DNA of 64,000 nucleotides from Pseudarthrobacter psychrotolerans (GCF_009911795.1 NZ_CP047898.1:620001-684000), one strand, 5' to 3'. Numbered from the stretch's first letter, positions 52,525-61,934 are shown. Notes: generated by a model not told the origin, from the letters alone. Translations and numbers: made by a program.

Positions 52525-52926
52525 ATGACCTTCGTTGATTCCCAGCCTGCTCGTTGCCCCGTGTGGCGGTGCTCGATCGCGGCCGACGGTTGTGCTGCAG
52601 CCACGGTGGCGGTGGAGCATGACAATTCAGAGTGGTACGAAATCACTCACAAGACGGAATTGCCGCGCACGGAGGGCGCGGCAGGTATCTGGGCAGGCAG
52701 CGAAGTGGTCAAAAAGGAAGTGGGGGCAGTGTCCACACTTTTGGCTTCGGACCGGGTCGTACATCGGCCGGACTGGGTCGTATTCGGCATGTTTCCGGGA
52801 GTTCCCAGTGTTTGCAAGGGCTGGAGTCCGGTTCGAGTCCCACCTCGGGCACAGTGTTTCCTCAGGTCAGAGGCATATTCACCGTTGAAACGCTCCCATG
52901 GCGTCCCCAAAAGGGCCTCTATATGA
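52525..52926 (+). CDS. Unrecognised frame crossing the att-like repeat
   Basis: ATG 52525 has a strong ribosome binding site (AAAGGAGGAAC), and the first ~65 codons look natural (MTFVDSQPARCPVWRCSIAA, EHDNSEWYEITHKTELPRTE). The remainder runs through non-protein-like sequence and over the tRNA-Leu fragment. I think this is a real 5' end whose original 3' part was lost at the recombination site. No family is recognised. It follows the dimethylglycine-oxidase gene by 82 bp. Confidence 0.35.
   Translation: MTFVDSQPARCPVWRCSIAADGCAAATVAVEHDNSEWYEITHKTELPRTEGAAGIWAGSEVVKKEVGAVSTLLASDRVVHRPDWVVFGMFPGVPSVCKGWSPVRVPPRAQCFLRSEAYSPLKRSHGVPKRASI
52830..52854 (+). repeat. Putative attR: copy of the tRNA-Leu 3' end
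   Basis: 24 of 25 bases match 1642-1666, from the T-loop through the end of the acceptor stem and past it (…CACCTCGGGCACAG). No D-arm, anticodon arm or T-stem 5' strand is present, so this is not a functional tRNA. The same orientation as the intact gene fits an island of about 51 kb. Confidence 0.55.
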
Positions 52927-53211
52927 TGCTGTCTTGTCCAAGGGGTCGTAGAGGACCGGCGCGCGGACGGCGCGCATGGAAGCTGCGTCCGCTGCCACTC
53001 GCGTTCGGCGGCGCGGGCATGTGCGGCACCGCCGGCTGGAACGGATCACAATCCGTAACATCGCGGAAGCGGGTAAACGTGCACGGACCCGCGCGAAGCG
53101 GTGCGCGCGCTCAGGCCCCGGAGCAAGTTGCAACGCGACTTCCTGTTGCAGTTGGCGATCGGCGGGCCAAAGCACCCTGTTAGATGCAACGGGTTGTGGC
53201 ACCCGGCCTGC

Positions 53212-55482
53212 CTACTCGAACGCGGTCGCCAGCCAAGCGAGTTCGGACAGTGTCTGCCAGCGTACTTCATCCTCACGGTGGAACAGGTCTTTGGTTTTCG
53301 CCAGGAGCAGGGTGTAGGGCCGGCCCTGTCTCCGGGTGGTGTGTCGAACTGGTAGGCCGGAGGCGTCGATTTGCTGGTGGATGTGTTGCCGACCCGGCGT
53401 GGCCAGCGGCCACTCGTGGGTGCGTTCGGAGCGGGCGGCCAGAAACTCTGCCAGCCGATCGCACAGGCCGCAGCCGCATCCGGTCCAAGTTATCGACCAG
53501 TCGCCCCCGGCCCGCGGCGGACGGCCGACGAGTCGGGTTAGCCGGTCCCGGCAGTCGTGGGCGATGGCGAGCAACGCCGGGTTGGGCGGCAGTCGGTGTG
53601 CCCGCAAGACCGGCACCAGCAGTTCGACCACGTTGTCGCCCAGGGGCTGCAGGGCCTCAGCGATGGCCGTGCCCAGCTCATCCGACGCGGCCTCCAGCAC
53701 CCGGGACAGAGGTTCTCCGAGCTCGGCCAGATATGTATGCCGTCGCTCGGAGTGCTTCTGGCCCATTCCCATGTCGATCCCGTTCCACAGCCAGCGCCAG
53801 ACGAGGTCAGCGCATCCGTCCGCGATCGGGCTCGCTTCGTGTTGGCGCAACTTCTGGCACAACGGCAGCAGGGTCTCGGTGGCCCATGTGAGCTGGTCCA
53901 GCCCGGCGACCCGATTCGGGGACTGCCAGCTGCCGATGAGGTCCAGAACCCACGGATCGCCGTACGCCTGCGCGAGTGCCGCAAGCAGCGGGGCATGGTC
54001 GGCTGTCAGCATCTGAATGCGGAACGGCGCCACCACCACTCGCGCGATCACGGCGTCATCCAACCCAGCCGCGACCCTAAGCGCGGGCGTGAGCACCTCC
54101 GGGCCGATATTGGTCCAAAATGGCTTCAGCGACGCGGCGTCCGCCCGGGCGCCATCCAGCTTACCGGCATCGATCCGGTCGAGCAGGCTCCGAAGTCCCC
54201 AGGCCGATCCCGCCTCGGCGCGTACCGCAAAGGCCTTCTCCTGGGGCCACACGATTACCGCTGCCCGGCGATACCACCGGTCCAGGGTGTTCCCGTAGTT
54301 GCCCATGTAGCCTTCGTACTCGGTTTCGTAGGGCGTGATGGACTCCGTCGGTGTGACCATGCAGACTTCGTGCTCGTCCAGGGCGAGCCGGATCGTCTCG
54401 GCTTCGGAACCGTCGGCACTCGTCCACCAGCTCAGGGTGATCTCGTCGTCGATCAACTCATTGAGCTGATGGGCGTCATCGTCGGTGCCGGGCTCGTCAT
54501 CGTCCGCTTCGTTGTCGTCGGCCTCGTCGTCGTACCAACCACCCTGCCAGGTGTCTTCGTCGGGCAGGACATCCCAGGTCTCCCTGATCTCGGCCAGGGC
54601 GAGCATATTCTGGCACCCGGCTTGCTGTGCCGCTGCAAGTAGCGTCGCAACTCGTTCGGCGTCCGCGCCCTTGAACCGGCCGGCTGCTAAACCGCCCTGG
54701 GTGTACTCGTGGTCCAGCAGGAACGCCAGCCGCGTCGGCTCGCCAAGGTCGCGGCCGCCATACTTGCTGAAGACGCGCGTTGTGAAGTGCTCGATGAGGC
54801 AGGACGACGCCTTCTCGACCGGACCGGCTTCGGAGGTCTCGCTGGGGCTGGTCAGGAGCAGGTTGAAGGTCAGCGTGACCCGATAGCCTGAACGGACCGG
54901 CCGAACTTCGTGGCGGCGATCGGCATAGAATGCGACCAGCACAAGGTCGTTCCGGGAACCGCCGTAAACCTGCTCGCTGCCGGCATCGTCGACGACGAGC
55001 TCACCGCCGGTGTGCACCGACGGCAGCATGACCACCAGACTTGCGACCATCTCTTCGTACTTCTCGGAATCCTGATGGGGGAGGAAGAATTGCCCTTTGC
55101 CGTAGACCAGCAAGGAATGCAGCTCGGCGGTCAACCGCGCGCCGGCAGGCAGGCCGAGCTCCTCGCGGAAGTGTTCCAACGCCCCATCGAGGTGGGTCTG
55201 CCAGGACGGGCCGCCAAGCCTCACCCGGTCGGGAGCCACTTCCAAAGTGTCGCGCACCGAGGTGTCGCTCAGCGTTTGCTCGCCGCGCCCATACACGGCC
55301 GGGCGGGCGACCGCGATCAGCTTCTTCGCTTGGGCCGCTCGGATCGGGGTTTGGACCAGGCCCAGATCGGCGACCTCCAGTGTGAGCACGTTGCCCGGCA
55401 GCCGGAGCATGGCGCTGTCTGCCCTGGCAGGCTCAGTGCCCGCAAGAAGTTGCGCGAGTCGGTCGCGGGCGGGCTTCGGCAT
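53212..55482 (-). CDS. Large 2-oxoglutarate/Fe(II) oxygenase-like protein
   Basis: The product has 756 residues from ATG 55482. Residues about 110-210 form a prolyl-4-hydroxylase-type core: H-x-D in FFLPHQDSEKYEE, SLVVMLPSVHTGGELVVDD, the distal His in VAFYADRRHEVRPV, and the 2OG-binding Arg in SGYRVTLTFNLLL. The ~540-residue C-terminal region is helical, has a very acidic segment (YDDEADDNEADDDEPGTDDD near residue 320) and a Cys cluster (WTGCGCGLCDRLAEFLA near residue 668). I recognise no domain in it. It may hydroxylate a protein or nucleic acid; the target is unknown. It stands alone just beyond the att-like repeat, divergent from nothing obvious. Confidence 0.75.
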   Translation of the reverse strand: MPKPARDRLAQLLAGTEPARADSAMLRLPGNVLTLEVADLGLVQTPIRAAQAKKLIAVARPAVYGRGEQTLSDTSVRDTLEVAPDRVRLGGPSWQTHLDGALEHFREELGLPAGARLTAELHSLLVYGKGQFFLPHQDSEKYEEMVASLVVMLPSVHTGGELVVDDAGSEQVYGGSRNDLVLVAFYADRRHEVRPVRSGYRVTLTFNLLLTSPSETSEAGPVEKASSCLIEHFTTRVFSKYGGRDLGEPTRLAFLLDHEYTQGGLAAGRFKGADAERVATLLAAAQQAGCQNMLALAEIRETWDVLPDEDTWQGGWYDDEADDNEADDDEPGTDDDAHQLNELIDDEITLSWWTSADGSEAETIRLALDEHEVCMVTPTESITPYETEYEGYMGNYGNTLDRWYRRAAVIVWPQEKAFAVRAEAGSAWGLRSLLDRIDAGKLDGARADAASLKPFWTNIGPEVLTPALRVAAGLDDAVIARVVVAPFRIQMLTADHAPLLAALAQAYGDPWVLDLIGSWQSPNRVAGLDQLTWATETLLPLCQKLRQHEASPIADGCADLVWRWLWNGIDMGMGQKHSERRHTYLAELGEPLSRVLEAASDELGTAIAEALQPLGDNVVELLVPVLRAHRLPPNPALLAIAHDCRDRLTRLVGRPPRAGGDWSITWTGCGCGLCDRLAEFLAARSERTHEWPLATPGRQHIHQQIDASGLPVRHTTRRQGRPYTLLLAKTKDLFHREDEVRWQTLSELAWLATAFE

Positions 55483-55517
55483 GCGATCAGCTCCAACTCA
55501 ATAGTGATCGGTTCAAC

Positions 55518-56024
55518 TTAATACGGTACCTGCCAGCTCTCGTACCTCGTGCGGATTTGGCTAAAAATCAGCGTAGAGGCCTGCAATGGGCCGTCGCCAT
55601 CCGTGGCGCCAAGATCGACGGCATAATTACGCCCAATACGCTGCACTCCATCAGGTTGGCAAGGCGTTTGGCGCGTTGCCAGGGCGGCCAGTTCGGTCTT
55701 CCAGAGTCGGGTGCGGTAGCCGTTGGAACCGCCGCCGTCGGCGCTGACCAGCAGGCGGACGGCGCTCGGGTGCAGGGCCTTGCCGACGTGTTTCCCACCA
55801 GCAGGCGATGGTCGCGACGGCGAACGCGGCCGTGTCGTGGTCGGTGCCCACCGATACCCACCCGGTGTTGGCGGCGAGGTCATAGCCGCCATACGATCGT
55901 TGCAGCAAGGGCCCGTCCAGGCGGGTGGTAGACGGCGCGTTTGGCGTAACGGTGGGACAGGCCTCGAATATGCGTGTGCCGTTTGCAGCTGCGCCCGAAT
56001 TACGTTGCGTTTCCGGTATTGCAA
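55518..56024 (-). pseudogene. ISAzo13-family transposase remnant
   Basis: Two overlapping minus-strand frames carry parts of an ISAzo13 transposase. One reads GYDLAANTGWVSVGTDHDTA and AFAVATIACWWE. The other, one base shifted, reads VGKALHPSAVRLLVSADGGG and SNGYRTRLWKTELAALA. These are adjacent segments of the DDE core in the intact family, so a frameshift separates them. The N-terminal half and the C-terminal catalytic end are missing. No inverted repeats were located. Confidence 0.7.
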
Positions 56025-56240
56025 CGGCCGAGGGTGGGTGGTGGCCCGCCGGTGCTACCTGTGGTGTCCGGCGGGCCAACAGGTCGGACTTTCCTGGCCG
56101 GTGAGCAGGATCCCGCGCCCGCGCGGGCTGCCCCGCCGAGGAGTGTGAACAGGCCTTGTCTACGCGTTCGTTATCCCTCATTCGAGGGATTGATGGAAAG
56201 GCGTTCGAGTTCTTGGCTGTCCAGGCTTCTCCCATGTGCC

Positions 56241-56845
56241 CTACGGGACTGCTACGACCTTGTGGAACATCTCGATAAGTAGTGCCAGGTCGCCGTCGTC
56301 CGGGCCGGCCCGTGCCGCACGGTGATTTTCTTCTCCGTGCACTGGTCGCCAATCAAGCTGCCATCCAGCTTCAAGGGCAAGTCGATTCCAAAAGAGTCGT
56401 TGTGTTCGCCCGTTCCCCTCTCGAAACGGATGTATGTCGTTGATCTTTTCGTAGTGATAGGCCAACCGTTCAATGAATTCGGCGCGGGCCAATCCCTTGA
56501 GATGGTTTTCCGAGGCAAGTTCCTCGAAACTGTTGATTGACGCAGTTTCGATGAGGCCCCATGGCAGGAAGAACTCGGCGCGCCCAGGACGTTCTTCCTG
56601 AGGTCCACCGTTCGGGTTTGGCCGGCCCATTCGAAGAGGTCCTGGAAGAGGTGAAAATGGATTGCCTTGAGTTCGGCAAGATCGTTGGTCGCTGGCACCG
56701 GCTCATCCAGCAATTGGGTTGCGCGGGCAAAGGATAGGTCAGCCTCGGCCGCAGCGAGCTCCTCGAGTGTCTTCGCTCCGACAAGATTTCGGAGGACTGC
56801 CGTTCCGGGTATGAGGTACGCATCGATGAAGTTAGGCGAGTCCAT
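56241..56845 (-). pseudogene. Fic-domain toxin (VbhT-like) with a frameshift
   Basis: ATG 56845 (MDSPNFIDAYLIPGTAVLRN) overlaps the antitoxin 3' end by 14 bases. The first frame reaches LFEWAGQTRTVDLRKN. The rest, GRAEFFLPWGLIETASINSF through HPFREGNGRTQRLFWNRLAL to TAG at 56241, lies in the next frame after about 56584-56592. HPFREGNGRTQR is a complete Fic AMP-transfer motif (HxFx(D/E)GNGRxxR). One missing base explains the break. Restored, it would be a ~200-residue Fic protein that AMPylates targets such as topoisomerase subunits. It is inactive, or the assembly is wrong. Confidence 0.82.
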
Positions 56846-57005
56846 ACCTGGCACGAACGCGGTCGACAAGTTCGTTTGAATCAATGCGGCCGGCGATGTA
56901 TGAATCGGCGTCTGCGCGGGTGGCGTTTGACACGGTCAGGCCTTCGATCTCCCCGCTGTGGATAGCAGCCTCAACAAATTCTGCACGCGCTTCAGTCACA
57001 GTCAT
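56832..57005 (-). CDS. VbhA-type antitoxin
   Basis: The product has 57 residues from ATG 57005, preceded by AAAGGAG. It carries the Fic-inhibitory motif (S/T)-x3-E-(G/N) as S17-GEI-E21-G22 and then VSNATRADADSYIAGRIDSN to RVRARYGLA, the pattern of the antitoxin VbhA family. The Glu enters the Fic active site and blocks ATP binding. It overlaps the downstream fic gene, which gives translational coupling. It is intact even though its toxin gene is frameshifted. Because it is short, the assignment rests on motif plus partner. Confidence 0.82.
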   Translation of the reverse strand: MTVTEARAEFVEAAIHSGEIEGLTVSNATRADADSYIAGRIDSNELVDRVRARYGLA

Positions 57006-57018
57006 TCCGGCTCCTTTT

Positions 57019-57212
57019 CTGTTTGCATTGTAGGGGACCGAGGCCACGTACCCTGGTGGCAACCCGGCGTCGATGTCGGCGGTGGGTCGGTTGCCGATTC
57101 CTTGCAGGATGAGGGCGGCACCGCCTACGAGTTTCACATCGACGTGGACGCCGCGGGCCTGCAGGCGACGGCCGAGTTCCTGGAGGAGTGCATGGATCTG
57201 CGTGGCGTTGAG
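57019..57212 (-). pseudogene. Fragment of a DUF6036-type nucleotidyltransferase
   Basis: The frame reads NATQIHALLQELGRRLQARG, VHVDVKLVGGAALILQG and PTADIDAGLPPGYVASV. GGAALILQG followed by the T-x-DIDA acidic pair is the active-site start of nucleotidyltransferase-fold proteins found in toxin-antitoxin and abortive-infection loci. The frame lacks a start codon and breaks off after about 65 residues at the antitoxin promoter. Confidence 0.5.
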
Positions 57213-57694
57213 TTCTCCGCCGCTCCTGCGGTGGCCAGGCTGCGCTCGCGGATGAAGACGTTCATGGCGGCGAGTTCCTCTGGCGTTTCGGACATGGTGA
57301 GCTGCTTCATGGATTCCGGGATGCTCCGGTAGGACTCGGCCGGCATCCAGGCTTCGTTGAGGGGTGTGATGCGCCTGGTCCAGGACGGTGCGGGTTGCCC
57401 AAGCCGGCGTGCGGTGTAGCTGGTGATGCCGGCCAGGGCAGCGGACCACTGCGGGTCCTTGAGCCGGGGGCTGCGCTGGAGCAGTGGCCTGCCTGCGTTG
57501 AGTGACGCGGTGGCGTACTCGGCGAGCATTTTGATGGCGAACCTGAAGTCCCCTGAGCTGATCAGTCGTGTGAAGGTATGAGCGTAGTGGCGCCGTGCCG
57601 GGTCGTGGTCGCTGCCGCGGGGGATGGGGTCCTTGACTTCGAGCGACAGGCCAAGGGCAGCCACGATGGCCAGGGTCTTGCCGAGTTCTTCTCA
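57213..57694 (-). pseudogene. C-terminal part of a toxin-antitoxin-associated XRE/HipB-like protein
   Basis: The frame reads ELGKTLAIVAALGLSLEVKD at its beginning, the usual end of a short XRE regulator domain. It is followed by SSGDFRFAIKMLAEYATASL, AALAGITSYTARRLGQPAPS and AAMNVFIRERSLATA. The helix-turn-helix itself is missing; upstream at about 57,695 an in-frame stop and the P450 promoter region replace it. It belongs with the adjoining nucleotidyltransferase fragment as a decayed defence or toxin-antitoxin module. Confidence 0.5.
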
Positions 57695-57742
57695 CGCGCG
57701 ATCACCGATCGCCTCGTGCTGGATCTTTAGGAGCTACCCACC

Positions 57743-58958
57743 ATGTCGACAGTGACGAAGTGCCCCGTTAACCACGGAACCATCCCGGTCCTCGACGATG
57801 ACCCGTTCTCTCCGGAAATCCTGGACAACCCCCTCCCGTTCCAGGAGCGCCTGCGCGAGGCCGGCCCCGTGGTCTTCCTGTCCAAGTACAACGCGTATGC
57901 GATCGGACGCTACGAGGACCTCTCGGCCGCCGTCGCGAACTGGCAGGAGCTGATCTCGGGTGCGGGCGTGGGCCTCAACGAGCCGTGGCGTGCCCGGGGC
58001 CTGCTGCAGATGGACCCGCCGCAGCACGACGCACCACGCGAGGTGCTCCAGGCGATCATGTCCTCCAGGGTGCTGCGCTCCATGAAGGACACCTGCATGG
58101 AGGTGGCCGGAGGCCTGATTGATGACCTGCTGGCAGGCACCGCCTCCGGCGAGCAGGTCGAGATCGACGGGCACCGCGACCTGGGTTCGAAGCTCCCCGT
58201 GAACTTCTTCCCCGAGGCTTCCGGCATCTCCGAGGAGGGCCGCGAAACCTGGCGCCCTAAGCCGACCACATCTTCAATGCGCTCGGTCCCGACAACGAGC
58301 TGGTGGAGCAGGGCAAGTGCAAGGCCGCCGAATACACCGAGTGTGCCACCGCCAAGTGCCAGCGCGACGCCTTGAAGCCCGAGGGCTTCGGCGCCGACGT
58401 CTGGGCCGCCGCCGACCGCGGCGACATCCTGCACGAGCAGGCCCCGCTACTGACCCGCTCGCTGCTGTCGGCCGGCGTGGACACCACCGTCTCCGGGATC
58501 TCCGGCATGGTCTATGCCTTTGCCTCCAACCCGGAGCAGTGGGAAGCATTGCGCAGGAACCCCAACCTGGCGCGCGTTGCCTTCGACGAATCGCTGCGCT
58601 GGGAGTCCCCGGTCCAGCAGATCTTCCGCAAGACCTCGAGCGACGTCACCATCGGCGGCAGCACCATCCCCGAAGGCAGCAGGGTCATGCTCTGCTTTGC
58701 CGCGGCAAACCGCGATCCGCGCCGCTGGGAAAACCCCGACAAGTTCGACCTCTCCCGCGACCCGTCCGGGCACTTGTCCTTCGGCATGGGATCCACCAGT
58801 GCGTGGGCCAGCACGCAGCCCGCCTCCAGGCGGCGTCACTGCTGGAACAACTGGCGCCCAGGATCAAGGGCATCGAACTGGCCTCGGCGATCGAACGCCA
58901 CCACAACAACACCCTTCGTGGCTGGGACTCTGTGCCGCTGCGGTTGACGCTCGCCTAA
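57743..58958 (+). pseudogene. Cytochrome P450 with two frameshifts and a nonsense codon
   Basis: ATG 57743 (MSTVTKCPVNHGTIPVLDDD) follows GGAGC. The first frame is normal to SGISEEGRE. After a missing base near the A run 58245-58247 the next frame reads LAP and then TAA at 58258-58260, where TAC (Tyr) is expected. It goes on [31 protein letters not shown] (I helix) and [15 protein letters not shown] (ExxR). A second missing base at the G run 58788-58790 precedes the haem loop [20 protein letters not shown], which continues to TAA at 58956-58958. With three lesions it is probably a true pseudogene. Confidence 0.85.
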
Positions 58959-59260
58959 GCCACGGACAAGCAGGACCACCCCGATCGGATGATCGCCGGT
59001 GCCATGCAGCGCCTGAAATCCGGCAGGGGATCAAGCTAGTTGATCCTGGGGGAAGGCGGCGCCGGGAAGACCCATTTCCTGACCGGGATGTCGATCAGGC
59101 GTGCCCTATTCGTCCTGGGCGCCCGGCCGTCCGGCGGCCTCGCCGGGCGAAACAAACTGACGGCCCAGTTCTTGTAGGGACCGGACAAAATCGTGCGATC
59201 AGTCTGAAACTACTGTCGCCGGTGAGGCATATCCACACAGCCCAGCGCAAAGGACAATCA
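58959..59260. other. Upstream region of the biotin operon
   Basis: No gene is visible. A short P-loop-like phrase ([20 protein letters not shown] near 59,045-59,105) may be an ATPase fragment. The last 100 bases should contain the bioB promoter; I could not identify a BirA or BioQ operator. Confidence 0.35.
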
Positions 59261-60286
59261 ATGACGATTCAGGCACTTCCCACGACCACCAACTACGCAA
59301 TTCTCGACGCTGCCCGCCGGCAGGTCCTCGACGACGGCATCGGACTCTCCGAGGACCAGCTTGTCGAAATCCTCCAACTGCCGGACGAAGCCCTGCCCGC
59401 CGCCCTGCAGCTGGCCCACGAAGTACGCCTGAAACACTGCGGTGAGGACGTCGAGGTGGAAGGCATCATCTCCATCAAGACCGGCGGCTGCCCCGAGGAC
59501 TGCCACTTCTGCAGCCAGTCCGGCCTCTTCGACTCCCCCGTTCGCGGCGTCTGGCTGGACATCCCCGAACTGGTCAAAGCCGCGAAGGAGACCGCGGCTA
59601 CCGGAGCCACCGAGTTCTGCATCGTGGCCGCCGTCCGCGGCCCGGACATCAAGCTGATGAACCAGATCAAGTTCGCGATCGACCGGATCAACGAAGCAGT
59701 GGACATCAACATCGCCTGTTCCCTGGGCATGCTGACCCAGCGCCAGGTGGAGCAGCTCGCCAGCTGGGGCGTCCACCGCTACAACCACAACCTCGAAACC
59801 GCGCGCAGTTACTTCCCCGAAGTCGTCACGACGCACACTTATGAGGAGCGCTTGGAAACCTGTGCCATGGTCAAGGACGCCGGCATGGAGCTGTGCTGCG
59901 GTGCCCTCATCGGGATGGGCGAAACCCTGGAGCAGCGGGCGGAACTCGCGGCCCAGCTCGCCGCCCTCGAACCCCATGAAGTCCCGCTGAACTTCCTCAA
60001 CCCCAGGCCCGGAACCCCGCTGGAAAACCAGGGCCTGATGGACGGCAAGGACGCACTCCGCGCTATCGCTGCCTTCCGCCTGGCCATGCCGCGCACCGTG
60101 CTCCGCTACGCCGGCGGCCGCGAACTCACCCTCGGTGACCTCGGCACCCGCCAAGGCCTCATGGGCGGCATCAACGCCGTCATCGTCGGCAACTACCTCA
60201 CCACTCTCGGCCGCCCCGCCAACGCCGACCTCAACCTCCTTGTGGAACTCAACATGCCCATCAAGGAACTCCAGAAGACGCTATGA
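59261..60286 (+). CDS. bioB: Biotin synthase
   Basis: BioB is a radical-SAM enzyme that inserts sulfur into dethiobiotin. ATG 59261 ([20 protein letters not shown]), with AAAGGAC upstream, is the start; the frame is open further 5' only by chance. The product has 341 residues. The [4Fe-4S]/SAM motif C-x3-C-x2-C is [14 protein letters not shown]. Further family motifs are [45 protein letters not shown] and [13 protein letters not shown]. It is the first gene of a tightly overlapping operon and shares an ATGA junction with the BsaP gene, its presumed partner. Confidence 0.96.
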   Translation: MTIQALPTTTNYAILDAARRQVLDDGIGLSEDQLVEILQLPDEALPAALQLAHEVRLKHCGEDVEVEGIISIKTGGCPEDCHFCSQSGLFDSPVRGVWLDIPELVKAAKETAATGATEFCIVAAVRGPDIKLMNQIKFAIDRINEAVDINIACSLGMLTQRQVEQLASWGVHRYNHNLETARSYFPEVVTTHTYEERLETCAMVKDAGMELCCGALIGMGETLEQRAELAAQLAALEPHEVPLNFLNPRPGTPLENQGLMDGKDALRAIAAFRLAMPRTVLRYAGGRELTLGDLGTRQGLMGGINAVIVGNYLTTLGRPANADLNLLVELNMPIKELQKTL

Positions 60287-60576
60287 TCCCCAACCGCTCC
60301 CTAACCTCGCAAGCTCGGCCAGGGAACCCGGCGGTCGTGGCCCCAGGCTCGACGGGCTCAACTACCAGCTCAACCACCGCTGAGTTTTGCGGGCACTGCG
60401 GCGGGATGTACGACGGCGGTGCGCTGGCGCCGTCGTTCGCCCACCGGCAGTGTGAGGAACTGTTGCAGTTGGAGCCGCCGCGCTACTGTGCCGTTTGCCG
60501 CCGCCGTATGAAAGTCCAGGTGATGCCGACAGGCTGGACGGCGAAGTGCTCGCGCCATGGGGTGCTTGTCCCATGA
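60283..60576 (+). CDS. bsaP: Biotin synthase auxiliary protein
   Basis: The product has 97 residues from ATG 60283, overlapping the bioB stop. The C-terminal 65 residues carry a fixed Cys pattern: [46 protein letters not shown] and KCSRHG. This matches the small BsaP proteins found next to bioB in actinobacteria, including mycobacteria, where the protein supports biotin synthase function, probably through Fe-S cluster maintenance. The N-terminal 30 residues are low-complexity (Ser/Thr/Gly). Position between bioB and bioA fits the role. Confidence 0.85.
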   Translation: MIPNRSLTSQARPGNPAVVAPGSTGSTTSSTTAEFCGHCGGMYDGGALAPSFAHRQCEELLQLEPPRYCAVCRRRMKVQVMPTGWTAKCSRHGVLVP

Positions 60577-61934
60577 CGCCGGGTAGGGCGCAGCTGGGCC
60601 TGATCCAGCGGGACCGCGCCCGGTTGTGGCACCCGTACGCGCCGGCATCCCCCGACCTTCCGCTGTGGGAGGTTGAAGCGGCCGACGGCGTGCGGCTGCG
60701 GCTTCGGGGCGAGGACGGCACACGCCATGAGGTGGTTGATGCCATGTCCTCGTGGTGGTCGGCGATCCATGGCTACCGCAACCCCGTGCTGGACGCCGCC
60801 GCAAAGCGGCAGTTGGCCAGTTTCAGCCATGTGATGTTCGGCGGCCTCACGCACGCCCCGGCGGTGGAACTGGCTGAACGGCTGGTGGCAATGGCCCCGT
60901 CCGCGCCGGGGCGGCCGGACTTGGAGCGGGTGTTCCTGGCGGACTCCGGTTCGGTCGCGGTGGAGGTTGCGTTGAAGCTGGCTGTGCAGTTCCAGGCCGC
61001 CTCCGGACATCCTCAGCGGCAGCGGTTCCTGACTATCCGGGGCGGATACCACGGCGACACGTTCGCGGCGATGGGGGTCTGCGATCCCGTGGATGGCATG
61101 CACTCCATGTTCCCCGGCCTGCTGGGCGGCAACGTCTTTGCGCCGCGTCCGCCGGCTGCGGCTTTTGCCACACCGGAAAGCATACGGGCGTGGGTCTCGG
61201 AGCTTGAAGAGATCGCTGCCGTGCATTCTGGGGAGCTGGCCGCGGTCATCGTCGAGCCGGTCCTCCAGGGGGCCGGCGGCATGCACGCGTACCCGGCCGA
61301 ATGCCTGACAGTGCTGCGGCAGGTGGCGGACCGGCACGGGCTGCTGCTCATTTTTGATGAGATCGCGACCGGTTTTGGGCGCACCGGTGAGCTGTTTGCG
61401 GCTAATCATGCCGGCGTGGTGCCTGACATCATGTGCGTGGGCAAAGCACTGACCGGCGGGTACCTGACTCTCGCTGCAATGCTTTGCACAGGTGACGTGG
61501 CGGCAACGGTTTCCGCTGGCCCAGCCGGTGCGCTGCTGCACGGTCCCACCTTCATGGGCAACCCGCTGGCGTGTGCGGTGGCCAATGCCAGCCTTGGCAT
61601 CATCGCCGAAGGGGGCTGGCGCGACGACGTTGCCAGGATCAACGCTGGCTTGGTCTCCGGGCTCGCCCCGGCACTGGCGCTTGCGGCTGTGCGGGATGTC
61701 CGCACCATCGGAGCGGTAGGCGTCATCGAACTGCACGACCGCGTGGACGTCACCGCGGTGACCGCCGCAGCGATCCGGCACGGTGTCTGGGTGCGGCCGT
61801 TCCGGAACCTCGTTTACACGATGCCGCCATATATCAGCTCTTCGGCGGACATTGAGCAGATCACCGCGGGCATGACGGCCGCCGTCGCCGAAGTCCACGA
61901 ATGCGTCCCGGCGCAGTCCAGGGGCCTGGCATGA
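60573..61934 (+). CDS. bioA: Adenosylmethionine-8-amino-7-oxononanoate transaminase
   Basis: BioA makes 7,8-diaminopelargonate from KAPA using S-adenosylmethionine as amino donor. ATG 60573 overlaps the bsaP stop (ATGA); the frame upstream is the bsaP gene. The product has 453 residues. Motifs are LWHPYAP at the N-terminus, [62 protein letters not shown] and the PLP lysine in [35 protein letters not shown] follows. All are classical for class III BioA. The stop overlaps the bioF start. Confidence 0.96.
   Translation: MTPGRAQLGLIQRDRARLWHPYAPASPDLPLWEVEAADGVRLRLRGEDGTRHEVVDAMSSWWSAIHGYRNPVLDAAAKRQLASFSHVMFGGLTHAPAVELAERLVAMAPSAPGRPDLERVFLADSGSVAVEVALKLAVQFQAASGHPQRQRFLTIRGGYHGDTFAAMGVCDPVDGMHSMFPGLLGGNVFAPRPPAAAFATPESIRAWVSELEEIAAVHSGELAAVIVEPVLQGAGGMHAYPAECLTVLRQVADRHGLLLIFDEIATGFGRTGELFAANHAGVVPDIMCVGKALTGGYLTLAAMLCTGDVAATVSAGPAGALLHGPTFMGNPLACAVANASLGIIAEGGWRDDVARINAGLVSGLAPALALAAVRDVRTIGAVGVIELHDRVDVTAVTAAAIRHGVWVRPFRNLVYTMPPYISSSADIEQITAGMTAAVAEVHECVPAQSRGLA

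Noticed and set aside
52800..52854. A second functional tRNA-Leu gene
   Set aside because: Only the T-loop and 3' acceptor strand are present. The D-arm, anticodon arm and T-stem 5' strand are missing.
59258..60154. 298-codon minus-strand frame across bioB
   Set aside because: It is a shadow of bioB, whose radical-SAM motif and operon overlaps are unambiguous.
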